Source: Chryseobacterium wanjuense
Lineage (GTDB): Bacteria; Bacteroidota; Bacteroidia; Flavobacteriales; Weeksellaceae
Assembly: GCF_900111495.1 (NCBI RefSeq)
Contig: NZ_FOIU01000001.1
Coordinates: forward strand, 1,736,001 to 1,800,000
DNA length: 64,000 bases
Direction: 5' to 3'
The translations under genes were made by a program, and so were the position numbers. The notes under the pieces are model-generated. The model made no database searches and had not been told where the DNA came from. It was given only the letters and a program-made list of their open reading frames with translations. The stretch's first letter is position 1. Each line of letters starts with the position of its first letter. Of this stretch, positions 1-9,237 are shown one piece after another.

Positions 1-1658
1 ATTTTGAACAGTTGTCACATTATGATGCTTTTCGTGGTGAATTGTACCGAGATTTTGCCGACCCGATCGGAGTGGCGGCACGAACTTTAACGGAAGGGCT
101 TTTCGGAGTGTATCCTAAATTATTAGAAAATAAAATTCTACTAAAACCGGGCTTTCCAAAAGACTGGAATTTTGCAGAATTAAAACTTCCGGATTGGGAA
201 TTTAAATTTAACCAAAATTCAAAAAAAGCGGAATATTTTTTCAAATCAAATTATTCAAAACCGGTTGCTTTGGAAATGCAGATTCCGGTAAATCATACTC
301 AAATACAATCGGTAAAAGTAAATGGTAAAAAAGTGGATTGGAAGATTAAGCCCAACTCTATTTTACAGCCTTTCGCACAGTTTGAAACACCGGCTGGAAA
401 GGACTTTAAGGTTGAAATCAATTATTCCGGAGAAGAATTAAAAATTGAAAAAACAGATTATACAAGTTATATTTCTGAAAATCTTCAATTAAATTTCGGT
501 TTAAAAAAGAAAATTAAACAGGTTTTTGATCCTCAAGAATTAATTAAAAATTCTCCTTCTATGGAGGGATGGCCGAAGGTCGGGGCGGTTAATAACCAGT
601 TTGAATTAATTAAAGAAGAAAGAAAAGGAACTTTTTTCGTTCAGCTTGAACAAAACGGAACAACCTGGTGGCAACCTGTGAATGTTGATATTCAATATCC
701 TTTGGAAGCAAAATGGGTGAATAAAAAACTGGAGATTCAATCAAAATCAGAAAATTCTATTAATGGAAAACTGAATATCAAGGGTTTACATAAGACTTTT
801 TCAACTCAGAAAAATCAAAATACATCAATTGAAATTCCTGAAATTTTTTTAACGAAAGGAACCAATTCTCTTGAGCTTGAATATAATGGAATTAAGCAAA
901 ATATTGAAATTACAGACTGGGAAATTGACAATAAAGGCGACTTCAATCCAATTTCACTGGCTTCAAAATACAATGAAAAAGTAACCGGAATTTTCAACCA
1001 AAAATATCTTTCTCCAAGATTGAATGTCCCTACTCTACAGCTTCCGTGGCAGGGAATCGGGAATTGGTGTTATCCGTTAATCACAGCTCAAATCGACGAC
1101 AGCGGATTGATGAATAAAAGAAAAAACGATAAGGTGGATTTTCTTGGAATTCCTTTTTTAATTAATAATGAAGATAAAAATATCGTCTTTACGAGCCAAT
1201 GGGATAATTTCCCGAAATCGGTGGAAATCCCTGTTTCAGGAAAAGGTAAAAAAATTTATTTTCTGATGGCTGGTTCTACCAATCCTATGCAGTCGCAGAT
1301 CATTAACGGGAAAATTACGATTCAATATGTTGATGGATCGACAACGGAATTAGAACTGAAAAACCCGATCAACTGGTGGCCGATCGAGCAGGATTTATTT
1401 GATGATAATTATGCTTTTGAAATTCCGTATGATAAAATTCCGTACAGGGTAAAATTGAAAACGGGAGAAGTTTACAAAGGTGGAAGTTTGACCCAATATT
1501 CAGGCATAAAAGGATTCACCGACCGTGCTGTAGAAGGTGGCGCTGCAACGATTCTGGATTTGCCGATTAATCCAAATAAAGAATTAAAAACAATACAACT
1601 AACAGCAGTGAGCAACGATGTTGTTATCGGGATGATGAGTGCCACTGTTTTGAAATAA
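1..1658 (+). CDS. Secreted glycosidase-like protein with DUF4450 region (5' truncated)
   Basis: The reading frame is open from the first base of the window, so this is the C-terminal 550 or so residues of a larger protein. The first visible residues (DAFRGELYRDFADPIGVAARTL, then EGLFGVYPKLL and PGFPKDW) look like the closing helices of an (alpha/alpha)6 glycosidase barrel, followed by beta-rich domains of the DUF4450 type. Assignment to DUF4450 is from memory of the family, not from a search. It precedes another secreted (alpha/alpha)6 protein by 240 bp on the same strand. A role in plant cell wall glycan breakdown is inferred from the neighbourhood; substrate is unknown. A TTG at 12 could be mistaken for a start, but the frame continues upstream. 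Confidence 0.75.
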   Translation, partial: FEQLSHYDAFRGELYRDFADPIGVAARTLTEGLFGVYPKLLENKILLKPGFPKDWNFAELKLPDWEFKFNQNSKKAEYFFKSNYSKPVALEMQIPVNHTQIQSVKVNGKKVDWKIKPNSILQPFAQFETPAGKDFKVEINYSGEELKIEKTDYTSYISENLQLNFGLKKKIKQVFDPQELIKNSPSMEGWPKVGAVNNQFELIKEERKGTFFVQLEQNGTTWWQPVNVDIQYPLEAKWVNKKLEIQSKSENSINGKLNIKGLHKTFSTQKNQNTSIEIPEIFLTKGTNSLELEYNGIKQNIEITDWEIDNKGDFNPISLASKYNEKVTGIFNQKYLSPRLNVPTLQLPWQGIGNWCYPLITAQIDDSGLMNKRKNDKVDFLGIPFLINNEDKNIVFTSQWDNFPKSVEIPVSGKGKKIYFLMAGSTNPMQSQIINGKITIQYVDGSTTELELKNPINWWPIEQDLFDDNYAFEIPYDKIPYRVKLKTGEVYKGGSLTQYSGIKGFTDRAVEGGAATILDLPINPNKELKTIQLTAVSNDVVIGMMSATVLK

Positions 1659-1679
1659 AATGAAATTTTATGGTGTAGA

Positions 1680-1752
1680 CTTCGACAAGCTCAGTCTGAC
1701 AGCGCGAAAAAAGACATTTAGTATTAGGATTGTCAGGCTGAGCCTGTCGAAG
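1680..1752. repeat. Inverted repeat with 22-nt arms
   Basis: Arms at 1680-1701 and 1731-1752 (the second contains TGTCAGGCTGAGCCTGTCG) are reverse complements with two mismatches, separated by 29 bases. It lies just after a stop codon. It resembles an intergenic repeat common in Bacteroidota and may act as a transcription or RNA-processing hairpin, though no T-run follows it. Confidence 0.7.
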
Positions 1753-1790
1753 CCTCAGTGATAAATTTAAAGAGTAAATAGAATTAAAAG

Positions 1791-1860
1791 ATCAATAGAG
1801 GCGGGCTTTAGCCCGTCTGCAAATAATGAAAATCATCAGGGCTTTAGCCAAAACTTATTG
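1791..1860 (+). repeat. GGGCTTTAGCCC dispersed repeat, copy 1
   Basis: Begins ATCAATAG, then the hairpin CGGGCTTTAGCCCG (1802-1815), then a second GGGCTTTAGCC (1839-1849). The same arrangement recurs inverted at 6416-6485, and a single-hairpin version lies at 20530-20554. Confidence 0.75.
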
Positions 1861-1898
1861 AAGTTTAACATGTCTGATTCAATAAAATAAATTTAAAA

Positions 1899-4034
1899 AT
1901 GAAGAAATTAGTCATATACCTGAGTCTTTTTTGCATTGGATTTTCTTCTCTCAATGCACAGAAAATCGATCGTAAAAGGGTGGTTCAGCGACATAATATT
2001 GTCAATAACAAAATTGATACTTTATCGTCTTTGACGGTTGGAAACGGAAAATTCGCTTACACAGTCGATATCACCGGAATGCAGTCGTTTCCTGAATATT
2101 ATAAAAACGGAGTGTCTCTCGGAACACAATCAGAATGGGGCTGGAACAGTTTTCCAAATACTAAAAATTATACATTTGATGAAACGCTGAAACCTTACGA
2201 TTTCAATAATGATGGCCGAAAAGCGTTGTACAGTGTACAAATCAAAGAACCGGAGCGCAACAAAAAAGCTGTTGAGTATTTCCGTGTGAACCAACATCGT
2301 CTGCAATTGGGAAATATCGGGATCGAACTGTATAAAAAAGACGGTCAGAAAGCAAAAATTTCAGATTTACAAAATATTAATCAGAAATTTGATTTGTGGA
2401 CGGGGATTATCACCAGTGAGTTTACTTTAGAGGGAATTCCTGTAAAAGTCTGGACCGCTTCTTTTCAAAATTCCGACAAAATCGGAGTTAAAATTGAATC
2501 AGATTTAATTGCTCAAAACAAATTAAAAGTTTTCGCCCACTACCCTTCTCCTACCGGACAATTTTTGGACGATGCCGCTTTTTATGGCAATGAAAATGAT
2601 CATTCCACAAAAATTATTTCATCAAGTTCATCCCATGGATTAATTGAGCATAAATTACAAACTGCTGATTATTTTACTCAATTATATTTCACCGAAGGAA
2701 AATTACGTGAAGCCGGAAAGCATTATTTCGTCTATGAACCTTCTTCTAAAGCTAAAACCATCGAATTGAGCGTTGAATTTTCAGCTAAAAATCAAAAAAC
2801 TACAAAAAGTTTATTTGCTGATGCTGAAAAAGAAAGCACTTCAGGATGGAAATCTTTCTGGGAAAGCGGTGCAGCCGTAGATTTTGAAGGCAGCACAGAT
2901 CCAAGAGCCAACGAACTGGAGCGCAGAGTTGTTTTGTCGGAATATTTAACCAAAGTACAATGTGGCGGAAGCAATCCTCCCCAGGAAACGGGCTTAACCT
3001 TCAACAGCTGGTACGGAAAACCGCACACAGAAATGCATTGGTGGCACGGCGTTCATTACGCTTTATGGGGAAGACCTGAGATTTTAGAAAAACAATTGGA
3101 TTATTATTTCAGATCATTTGAAAAAGCCAAAAAATTAGCAGAAAGACAAGGTTACAAAGGCGTTCGATGGATCAAAATGTCTGATAATGAAGGTAATGAA
3201 AGTCCGTCTTCCGTAGCTGCATTTTTGATTTGGGAACAACCGCATTTGATTTACATGACTGAACTTTTATATCGAAATAACAAGGATAAAAAAGTATTGG
3301 AAAAATATAAAGATCTGGTTTTTGCAACGGCCGAATTTATGGCAGATTTTGCAACATATGACAAAGAGAAAAACCGCTATAATCTAGGAAAAGGTGTGAT
3401 TCCTGCACAGGAAGTTTTCCCGGCAAAAGACACCTACAACCCGACTTATGAAGTGGCGTATTGGGATTGGGCGCTGAAAGTTGCTCAACAGTGGAAGGAA
3501 AGATTAGGCCAGCCAAGAGATAAAAAATGGGATGATGTCATCTCAAAATTGGCTCCGCTTCCGGTTCAGGATGGTGTTTATTTATCAACAGAATCGGCAA
3601 AAGATTCGTTTACATTTCCGAAATGGATGACCGATCACCCTTCAGTTTTAGGAGCATTGGGAATGGTTCCCGAATCACCAAAATTGGATAAAAAAATCAT
3701 GAAAAACACGCTTGATATCGTTTGGGAAAGATGGAACTGGGAACACACCTGGGGTTGGGATTTCCCGATGACGGCGATGACAGCAGCACGATTGGGACTT
3801 CCGAATAAAGCTTTGGATGCACTTTTCATGAAAATTCAAACCAATACTTATCTGAAAAACGGACACAATTATCAGGACGGAAGATTGAGAATTTATCTTC
3901 CCGGAAACGGCGGAGTTCTGACAACCGTTGCCATGATGCTCGAAGGCTGGGACAATTCTCAGGGACAATTTCCCGGTTTCCCGAAAGACGGCTCATGGAA
4001 AATAAAAGCAGAAGGTTTCAAAAAAATGCCTTAA
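1899..4034 (+). CDS. Secreted (alpha/alpha)6-barrel glycosidase-like protein
   Basis: 711 residues with a clear signal peptide ending LNAQ (about residue 21). An N-terminal beta-sandwich region (about 30-290) is followed by a helical domain with motifs MHWWHGVHYALWGRPE, KMSDNEGNESPSS, WNWEHTWGWDFP and LPGNGGVLTTVAMMLEG. This layout resembles clan GH-L and GH65-like enzymes, but I cannot place it in a numbered family. Conserved acidic residues near NEGNES and WEHTWGWD are candidate catalytic sites. It follows the DUF4450-type gene in the same direction and ends before a good terminator. A glycan-cleaving role in the periplasm or outside the cell is inferred. Confidence 0.75.
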   Translation: MKKLVIYLSLFCIGFSSLNAQKIDRKRVVQRHNIVNNKIDTLSSLTVGNGKFAYTVDITGMQSFPEYYKNGVSLGTQSEWGWNSFPNTKNYTFDETLKPYDFNNDGRKALYSVQIKEPERNKKAVEYFRVNQHRLQLGNIGIELYKKDGQKAKISDLQNINQKFDLWTGIITSEFTLEGIPVKVWTASFQNSDKIGVKIESDLIAQNKLKVFAHYPSPTGQFLDDAAFYGNENDHSTKIISSSSSHGLIEHKLQTADYFTQLYFTEGKLREAGKHYFVYEPSSKAKTIELSVEFSAKNQKTTKSLFADAEKESTSGWKSFWESGAAVDFEGSTDPRANELERRVVLSEYLTKVQCGGSNPPQETGLTFNSWYGKPHTEMHWWHGVHYALWGRPEILEKQLDYYFRSFEKAKKLAERQGYKGVRWIKMSDNEGNESPSSVAAFLIWEQPHLIYMTELLYRNNKDKKVLEKYKDLVFATAEFMADFATYDKEKNRYNLGKGVIPAQEVFPAKDTYNPTYEVAYWDWALKVAQQWKERLGQPRDKKWDDVISKLAPLPVQDGVYLSTESAKDSFTFPKWMTDHPSVLGALGMVPESPKLDKKIMKNTLDIVWERWNWEHTWGWDFPMTAMTAARLGLPNKALDALFMKIQTNTYLKNGHNYQDGRLRIYLPGNGGVLTTVAMMLEGWDNSQGQFPGFPKDGSWKIKAEGFKKMP

Positions 4035-4059
4035 AAATACACATTCATACTTAGTTTGA

Positions 4060-4087
4060 GGTCTGTCGGAAACGGCAGGCCTTTTTT
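4060..4087 (+). terminator. Rho-independent terminator
   Basis: A 9-bp stem GGTCTGTCG/CGGCAGGCC (two G-U pairs) closes a GAAA loop and is followed by six T. It lies 26 bp after the stop codon at 4034. Confidence 0.85.
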
Positions 4088-4108
4088 GTGATGGGTTTTC
4101 CATATATC

Positions 4109-4141
4109 AAACCTTCAAGGTTTTTGAAACCTTCAAGGTTT
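4109..4141. repeat. 33-bp double palindrome (AAACCTTCAAGGTTT twice)
   Basis: Two copies of the 15-bp palindrome AAACCTTCAAGGTTT at 4109-4123 and 4127-4141 also pair with each other. It has the same size and layout as unrelated-sequence palindromes at 20617-20649 and 51072-51106. Confidence 0.75.
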
Positions 4142-4305
4142 ATTAGGCTTAAGTAAAAAAATCAATGTATTTTAAGTTTAAATCCGACAATAATAAAATA
4201 ATACAAGTAGATCGATATAAAATTTCCAACTTATCTGCAATCATTGGTTAATTTTTTATAAATTAGTTTCTTTAAAACCGTTTTAATCTCTCCTACCTGA
4301 AAGTC

Positions 4306-5349
4306 ATGGCAGAAACATTTGAAATCAATATCAATGAACACTCCAGAGTGCCTAAATATAAACAGATTGTAGATTCTATTCTGAATGGAATTGATGGTGG
4401 AGAAATTCAGATCGGAGAAAAAATCCCTTCCATCAACGAGCTCAGCGAATCCTGTTTTCTCTCCAGAGACACCGTGGAAAAAGCTTACAAAGAGCTTAGA
4501 AAAAGACAAATCATCGAATCTGTAAAAGGAAAAGGATATTATATTTCGCGTGTCAATAAAAATGATATCATTAATATTTTCTTCCTGATCAACAAGCCAA
4601 GTACGTACAAGATGATGATTTACAATTACTTCGTCAATGCAATCGGTACCAAAGGCAATGTGGAGATGTATATTTATCATTGTGACGAAACCCTTTTCAT
4701 TAATTCTTTAAAAAAGAACCTCGGAGGGTTTGATTATTATGTGATCATGCCCCATTTCCGTGATGAACAGTCGAAACACACCAGTTCTACAAGGGAAGTT
4801 TTAGATATGATCGAAAAAATCCCGAAGAACAAATTACTGATGCTTGACAATACCAAACCTAACATTTCAGGGGAATACGGTTCTATTTATCAGGATTTTG
4901 AACATGATATTTACAATGCATTGAAGGAAGGTTTGGATAAAATCAAAAAATACGAAAAGATCATTTTGGTGTATCCCGACAGATCGATTCACCCCTATCC
5001 TTTCCGTATTGTGCGGGGCTTTGAGAAATTTTGTAAAGATTTTAAACTCGATTATGAAATTTTGGATGAGATATACCCTGACATGGAACTTCAAAAAGAC
5101 ATTTTCATTACCATTCGTGAGCGTGATCTGGTGAATCTGGTGAAACAAATCCGACAGAATAATATGAAATTGGGAGAAGATATCGGAATTATTTCCTACA
5201 ACGAGACACCTTTGAAGGAATTGCTGGGAATCACCGTAATTACTACTGATTTTAAAGCAATGGGAGAATCTGCAGCTTATATGATTTTAAAAAATAAAAA
5301 GGAATCGGTGAATAATGTTTTTAAATTTATTCAGAGGGATTCTCTTTAA
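4306..5349 (+). CDS. GntR-type regulator with sugar-binding domain (putative rhamnose regulator)
   Basis: 347 residues. Residues 12-78 form a GntR winged helix (KYKQIVDSILNGI, IPSINELSESCFLSRDTVEK, GKGYYIS). Residues 80-345 resemble a LacI-type periplasmic-binding fold (MMIYNYFVNAI, FDYYVIMP, IGIISYNETPLKELLGITVITTD), the architecture of AraR. Such proteins repress sugar genes and release DNA when bound to sugar. It faces the rhamnose genes from the opposite strand. A palindrome centred on ATCGAT occurs before three neighbouring transcripts and is the best candidate operator. That this protein senses rhamnose or a rhamnose metabolite is inferred from position. Confidence 0.85.
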   Translation: MAETFEININEHSRVPKYKQIVDSILNGIDGGEIQIGEKIPSINELSESCFLSRDTVEKAYKELRKRQIIESVKGKGYYISRVNKNDIINIFFLINKPSTYKMMIYNYFVNAIGTKGNVEMYIYHCDETLFINSLKKNLGGFDYYVIMPHFRDEQSKHTSSTREVLDMIEKIPKNKLLMLDNTKPNISGEYGSIYQDFEHDIYNALKEGLDKIKKYEKIILVYPDRSIHPYPFRIVRGFEKFCKDFKLDYEILDEIYPDMELQKDIFITIRERDLVNLVKQIRQNNMKLGEDIGIISYNETPLKELLGITVITTDFKAMGESAAYMILKNKKESVNNVFKFIQRDSL

Positions 5350-5365
5350 AATTTTAATTTTTTAA

Positions 5366-5493
5366 ACGCAAAGATTTAATTTTAAAACAAACAATTTAAG
5401 TGAGCAAAGAATGCGACAAAGTCGCTGAAGAAGCCACTTAACACTCTTTGCTCACTTAAAAATATTCAGAAATAATATATAAAACTTTGTGTT
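5366..5493. repeat. MITE-like element with ACGCAAAG ends, copy A
   Basis: Left end ACGCAAAGATTTA (5366-5378); degenerate right end AAAACTTTGTGTTA. Inside is an inverted pair TAAGTGAGCAAAG/CTTTGCTCACTTA around the hairpin GCGACAAAGTCGC (5413-5425). Related copies lie at 6246-6400 (inverted core) and 20357-20503. It starts 17 bp after the regulator stop codon. Confidence 0.7.
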
Positions 5494-5519
5494 AAAAAAT
5501 TTTAGTTCTGCATATAAAA

Positions 5520-5535
5520 GTGCAATCGATTACAC
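5520..5535. promoter_or_regulatory. Candidate rhamnose-regulator operator before the NTF2-like gene
   Basis: GTGCAATCGATTACAC is a 16-bp palindrome with one mismatched pair, 40-55 bp before the start codon at 5575. The 11-bp core G(T/C)GCAATCGATT recurs before rhaT (20220-20235) and the PL11 gene (24698-24713). Confidence 0.6.
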
Positions 5536-5574
5536 AATTATATTTAATTAAGAAAAATATTATAAAATTTAATT

Positions 5575-6018
5575 ATGATTAAAAAATTAATTTTTGCCCT
5601 GAGTTTTTTGATGGCAGTGACTATTTCAGCACAAAAAACAAATGATAAAGATGCAGTGACCGCAGCGGCTGAAAAACTAAGATTAGCCATGATAAGCGGT
5701 GAAAAACCGGCATTGGAATCACTGATCTTACCGGAGCTTACTTACGGACACTCAGGTGGTCACATCGATGATGCAGCGGAGTTTGTAGAAAAATTAGTCA
5801 GTAAAAAATCTGATTTTGTAACCATTGATATTACAAATCAAACCATCAGTATCACTGGGAATACAGCGATTGTTCGTCATCATTTCTATGCAACGACTGC
5901 TGATGCAGGAAAAGCTCCTGGGGATGTGACTTTGGATATTTTATTGGTTTGGGTTAAAGTAAAAAAAGACTGGAAATTGTTGGCAAGACAAGCCGTAAAA
6001 TCTGAGAAGAAAAAGTAA
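5575..6018 (+). CDS. Secreted NTF2-like (DUF4440/SnoaL-type) protein
   Basis: 147 residues with a signal peptide ending ISAQ at about residue 20. The rest matches the small NTF2-like cone fold: a helical start (AVTAAAEKLRLAMISGEKPALESLI), LTYGHSGGHIDDAAEFVEKL, then strands ending LLVWVKVKKDWKLLARQAV. These folds bind small ligands or catalyse diverse reactions, so no function follows. It is a single gene between the regulator and the rhamnose operon with its own terminator. The rhamnose-type operator at 5520-5535 suggests co-regulation with rhamnose use. Confidence 0.8.
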   Translation: MIKKLIFALSFLMAVTISAQKTNDKDAVTAAAEKLRLAMISGEKPALESLILPELTYGHSGGHIDDAAEFVEKLVSKKSDFVTIDITNQTISITGNTAIVRHHFYATTADAGKAPGDVTLDILLVWVKVKKDWKLLARQAVKSEKKK

Positions 6019-6040
6019 TTGGATTAAATTATGATAAACA

Positions 6041-6070
6041 AAATTCGCAGAGTTTCTTTGCGAATTTTTT
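6041..6070 (+). terminator. Rho-independent terminator
   Basis: Stem AAATTCGCA (6041-6049) pairs with TGCGAATTT (6059-6067) and runs into T6. It lies 23 bp after the NTF2-like gene. Confidence 0.85.
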
Positions 6071-6093
6071 GTTGTAAAGATATTTAATTTTCA

Positions 6094-6214
6094 ACCATTA
6101 AGATTTTTATTAAGAAGTTTAGAGTAGATGAGCTTTGCTTTAAGAAGAATGCTTATAAAAATTATTTGATTTCTCTTAATTAAACTTAACAATTTAAATA
6201 TTCTTAATGTTTTT
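6094..6214. repeat. Imperfect inverted-end element (CCATTAAG ends)
   Basis: ACCATTAAGA at the left and TTCTTAATGT at the right form imperfect inverted ends of an AT-rich 120-bp segment without an ORF. A similar pair of ends brackets 9238-9344. Confidence 0.35.
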
Positions 6215-6245
6215 AAAATACTCCGTTGAAATCATTTTTATTTTT

Positions 6246-6400
6246 GACGCAAAGATTTATTATTTATCCTGAATATTTTTGAGTGAGCAAAAATTGAAAT
6301 CAATACATTGATTCTTATGAAGGTAGCTTCTTCAGCGACTTTGTCGCATTCTTTGCCCACTTAAAATGGAGAGTTTTTTAAATTAAATCTTTGCGTTAAA
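6246..6400. repeat. MITE-like element with ACGCAAAG ends, copy B
   Basis: Perfect 13-bp inverted ends: ACGCAAAGATTTA (6247-6259) and TAAATCTTTGCGT (6384-6396). The interior carries GCTTCTTCAGCGACTTTGTCGC, the reverse complement of the core of copy A at 5413-5434. Confidence 0.8.
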
Positions 6401-6415
6401 TTTTTTTTTTAAGTT

Positions 6416-6485
6416 TAAAGTTTGGGCTAAAGCCAATCGAGATGCTGCAATGAAAAAAACGGGCTAAAGCCCGTTCCTATTGATA
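6416..6485 (-). repeat. GGGCTTTAGCCC dispersed repeat, copy 2
   Basis: On the minus strand this reads ATCAATAG, the hairpin CGGGCTTTAGCCCG (6460-6473), then GGCTTTAGCCC, the same order as copy 1 at 1791-1860. Confidence 0.75.
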
Positions 6486-6559
6486 AAATCATTATGTAAT
6501 CTTTTTTTATTAAAGTTTGGCAACTTCCATCCTCCCTCCTCCATCTTCCAGCCCAAAAA

Positions 6560-7711
6560 CTACTTCACTCTAAAATTCTGCAAATCCCCCGGTTTTTCAC
6601 AGCAAACCTGCTCCATTACCTGTCTGAACTGCATTTTCAGCATTTCAATAATGTGATCGCCGCCTTTATCCCCTAAAGCTCCGACAGCATACATAAACGT
6701 TCTTCCCATAAAGGTAAATTCAGCGCCACAGCTTAATGCGCGGGCAACATCCGGACCGGTTCTCACGCCACTGTCCATCATTATTTTGATTTGATTTTTA
6801 TATTTTTCGCTGATTTCTTTTACAACCGCAATAGTAGATTCTCCCGCATCGAGCTGTCTTCCGCCATGGTTGGAGATGATCATTCCATCAAAACCTAAAC
6901 GTACGGCTTCTTCGGCATCTTCATCGGAAGCGACGCCTTTAATGACCAATTTTCCTTTCCATTTATCGCGGATTGCTTTGATTCTGTCTGGATTCAACCT
7001 ACCTGAAAAAGTGGAGTTCATGAACTGTCCCAATTGCTTCACGTTCATGTTTTTATCCATATATTTTTCCATGGTTTTAAAGCTTGGAATACCATGTTTC
7101 AACATTTCCATACACCATTGAGGTTTTACCAATGCCTGGGAAACGTTTCTGAAATTCAATTGAGGAGGCATAGCCAACCCGTTTCGGATTTCTTTTGCTC
7201 TGTATCCGAAAGTCGGAACATCTGCCAAAATACACAAAACATCGTAGCCAGAAGCTTCACAACGATCGAGAATATCGTCTCGCAACCACTCTTCTCTTGG
7301 ATGATACAATTGATACCAGGCTTTTCCTTCCGTTAATTCGGCAATTCTTTCGATACTGCTCGTCGTTACCGTACTTAAAATAAAGGGAATATTATGTTTA
7401 AAAGCAGCTTTTGCCAAAATTTCGGGAGCATTCGGCCACATTAATCCTTGTAAGCCAACAGGAGAAATTCCGAATGGTGCAGAATATTTTACTCCGAATA
7501 ACTCGGTTTCCATATTCGCTTCCGCAAAATTATTATTCAGATAACGCGGACGAAGCAGAACATCTCTTAATTCGTCTGTATTCCGGTCTCTGTTGATGTT
7601 TTCATTACAACCGCCATCCAGATATTCGAAGGCGAAACGGGGCATTCTTTTTTTAGCTCTTTCAATCAGAAGTTCAAGCGATGCATAGCGGGTATCAAAC
7701 GGAAATGCCAT
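6560..7711 (-). CDS. lldD: FMN-dependent L-lactate dehydrogenase / alpha-hydroxy-acid oxidase
   Basis: 383 residues, the usual length of the family. FMN and substrate motifs are intact: Y30 in FEYLDGG, D164 in ADVPTFGYR, K258 in VIKGVASDEDAEEA, and SNHGGRQLD at 280-288 with catalytic H282 and R285. It oxidises L-lactate to pyruvate at the inner face of the membrane, passing electrons to the respiratory chain. Its start is 3 bp after the rhaB stop, so the two are cotranscribed. Here it should consume the L-lactate that RhaEW produces from L-lactaldehyde, completing rhamnose conversion to pyruvate. Other 2-hydroxy acids as substrates cannot be excluded. Confidence 0.88.
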   Translation of the reverse strand: MAFPFDTRYASLELLIERAKKRMPRFAFEYLDGGCNENINRDRNTDELRDVLLRPRYLNNNFAEANMETELFGVKYSAPFGISPVGLQGLMWPNAPEILAKAAFKHNIPFILSTVTTSSIERIAELTEGKAWYQLYHPREEWLRDDILDRCEASGYDVLCILADVPTFGYRAKEIRNGLAMPPQLNFRNVSQALVKPQWCMEMLKHGIPSFKTMEKYMDKNMNVKQLGQFMNSTFSGRLNPDRIKAIRDKWKGKLVIKGVASDEDAEEAVRLGFDGMIISNHGGRQLDAGESTIAVVKEISEKYKNQIKIMMDSGVRTGPDVARALSCGAEFTFMGRTFMYAVGALGDKGGDHIIEMLKMQFRQVMEQVCCEKPGDLQNFRVK

Positions 7712-7714
7712 GAT

Positions 7715-9100
7715 TTATAAATTAAGAATTAAAGGTTGAAGCACTTTCATCTGATAATGCTGTTGTAAAAAAGTTTCATCTATTTTTTTGTTGGAAATCA
7801 CCATCGAAGCTCCCAACGCAGAACCTAGCGGAGAATGTGTAGACATCACGTTGTAATGCTGAAAATGGTGAGACATCAGCTTCATAAAAACATCATTGTC
7901 TGTAAATCCGCCGTCGATGTAAATGTTTTCAATTTCTGAATTTCCGATCGCATTTTTAATGGTATGAATCTGCAGATCCATCAATTCTATCATTAATTGA
8001 TGATACGCTTCTTCAAAGGTCTGGAATGAGTTTAAATCTGTTTCACTGATCATTTTTCGTTTTAAAGCAATACCTTCAAAACGGAAATAAACCGCTTTAT
8101 TTTTCATTAAACGAAGATACAAATCCTGATCAAACTGCACTTCCCTGTGGAAACCATATTCTTTTCCGTAATAATCACACAGTTTTTCTACCTGAATTTT
8201 GTATTCATTTCCCATGAAAAAACGCGATGCTTTCACACGTTTACCGTCGATTCGCATATAATTCAGGCAATTGTTTTCAATGTCTTCATCCGTCAGACTT
8301 TCATCATTAAATGGATTTAAAGAAATACTCCATGTTCCTGTCGACAGCAATAAGAACGGTTCTTTTTTACTTAAAATATAAGGTAACAACGCTGAAGAGC
8401 TGTCATGAATTCCAACGCCGATTTTTATTTTTTTGTTTCTGTATGAAGTGTTGATACTTGCAGAAGTCGGTACAATCGGTCCCAATAAGGCATCGATTCC
8501 CTCTTCGTAAACCCAGTCATGATAATCTGCTTTGTCATAATCCCACAAATTGGTGTGGCAGCCTATCGAAGTGAATTCCGACACACAAATTCCGGTAAAT
8601 AAATACGACAAATACTGAGGCAAATGCAGGCTGTACCTGATTTTTTTGAAGGTTTCCGGATGCTTGTATTTTAACCAGAATAATTGCAACCCTGAATTGA
8701 GCATTCCTGATTGTGGTGATGCTGTTTCGCGTGCAATTTTCAGTTTGTCTCCATGCTTTTCGTAAAATAAATCAAGAATTTCCTCATCCATCGGTTTGGT
8801 GTAATTGTACAAAGGTGTCAGAACATTTCCTTTCTGATCCAGATGTACAAAACTCGCTCCATACGTGGAAAAATTGATTGCTTTTACTTCATATTTTTCA
8901 TTATCAAGAATGGCATTGAAGTTATCTTTGATCCAGTTTTGCAGTGCGGCCAGATCTTCCGTCGGATAACCATCTTCATCGGTAGTGAGCGGCAATTCTG
9001 TATATTCCCGGACAACTTCTTTATAATTTTTATCAAATAAAAAGAATTTTTTATTGGTCTTTCCAATATCAAATACTATGGTTACCTTCTTTTTGGACAT
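7715..9100 (-). CDS. rhaB: FGGY-family kinase, L-rhamnulokinase
   Basis: 461 residues from MSKKKVTIVFDIGKTN. An upstream ATG at 9136 would add 12 residues that do not fit the conserved FGGY start. Motifs: DIGKTNKK (phosphate 1), NFSTYGASFVHLD, GIHDSSSALLPY, LLLSTGTWSISLNP and IYIDGGFTDNDVFMKLMS (adenosine). FGGY kinases phosphorylate sugars; with rhaI, rhaEW and rhaT alongside, L-rhamnulose to L-rhamnulose-1-phosphate is the best assignment. Fuculokinase is the main alternative. It is followed at 3 bp by lldD. Confidence 0.85.
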   Translation of the reverse strand: MSKKKVTIVFDIGKTNKKFFLFDKNYKEVVREYTELPLTTDEDGYPTEDLAALQNWIKDNFNAILDNEKYEVKAINFSTYGASFVHLDQKGNVLTPLYNYTKPMDEEILDLFYEKHGDKLKIARETASPQSGMLNSGLQLFWLKYKHPETFKKIRYSLHLPQYLSYLFTGICVSEFTSIGCHTNLWDYDKADYHDWVYEEGIDALLGPIVPTSASINTSYRNKKIKIGVGIHDSSSALLPYILSKKEPFLLLSTGTWSISLNPFNDESLTDEDIENNCLNYMRIDGKRVKASRFFMGNEYKIQVEKLCDYYGKEYGFHREVQFDQDLYLRLMKNKAVYFRFEGIALKRKMISETDLNSFQTFEEAYHQLMIELMDLQIHTIKNAIGNSEIENIYIDGGFTDNDVFMKLMSHHFQHYNVMSTHSPLGSALGASMVISNKKIDETFLQQHYQMKVLQPLILNL

Positions 9101-9128
9101 TCTTGTGATGAATTTATTTTTATAGTTT

Positions 9129-9213
9129 AAACACAAATGGCACTAATATTTTTCCACTAATAACACAATACCATTCGTGAAATTTGTGTAAAAATTAGTG
9201 TTTATTTGTGTTT
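9129..9213. repeat. Inverted-end repeat upstream of rhaB
   Basis: Ends AAACACAAATGGCACTAAT (9129-9147) and the near reverse complement at 9194-9213 enclose about 45 bases. It occupies the proximal upstream region of rhaB. Confidence 0.6.
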
Positions 9214-9237
9214 TATAATTTAAATATTTTTTTCGAA

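Noticed and set aside
4231..4680. 149-residue minus-strand frame over the regulator start
   Set aside because: It is antisense to the conserved winged-helix region of the GntR-type regulator and matches nothing.
9101..9136. Longer rhaB start at 9136
   Set aside because: The additional 12 residues precede the conserved FGGY start and lie at the edge of the 9129-9213 repeat.
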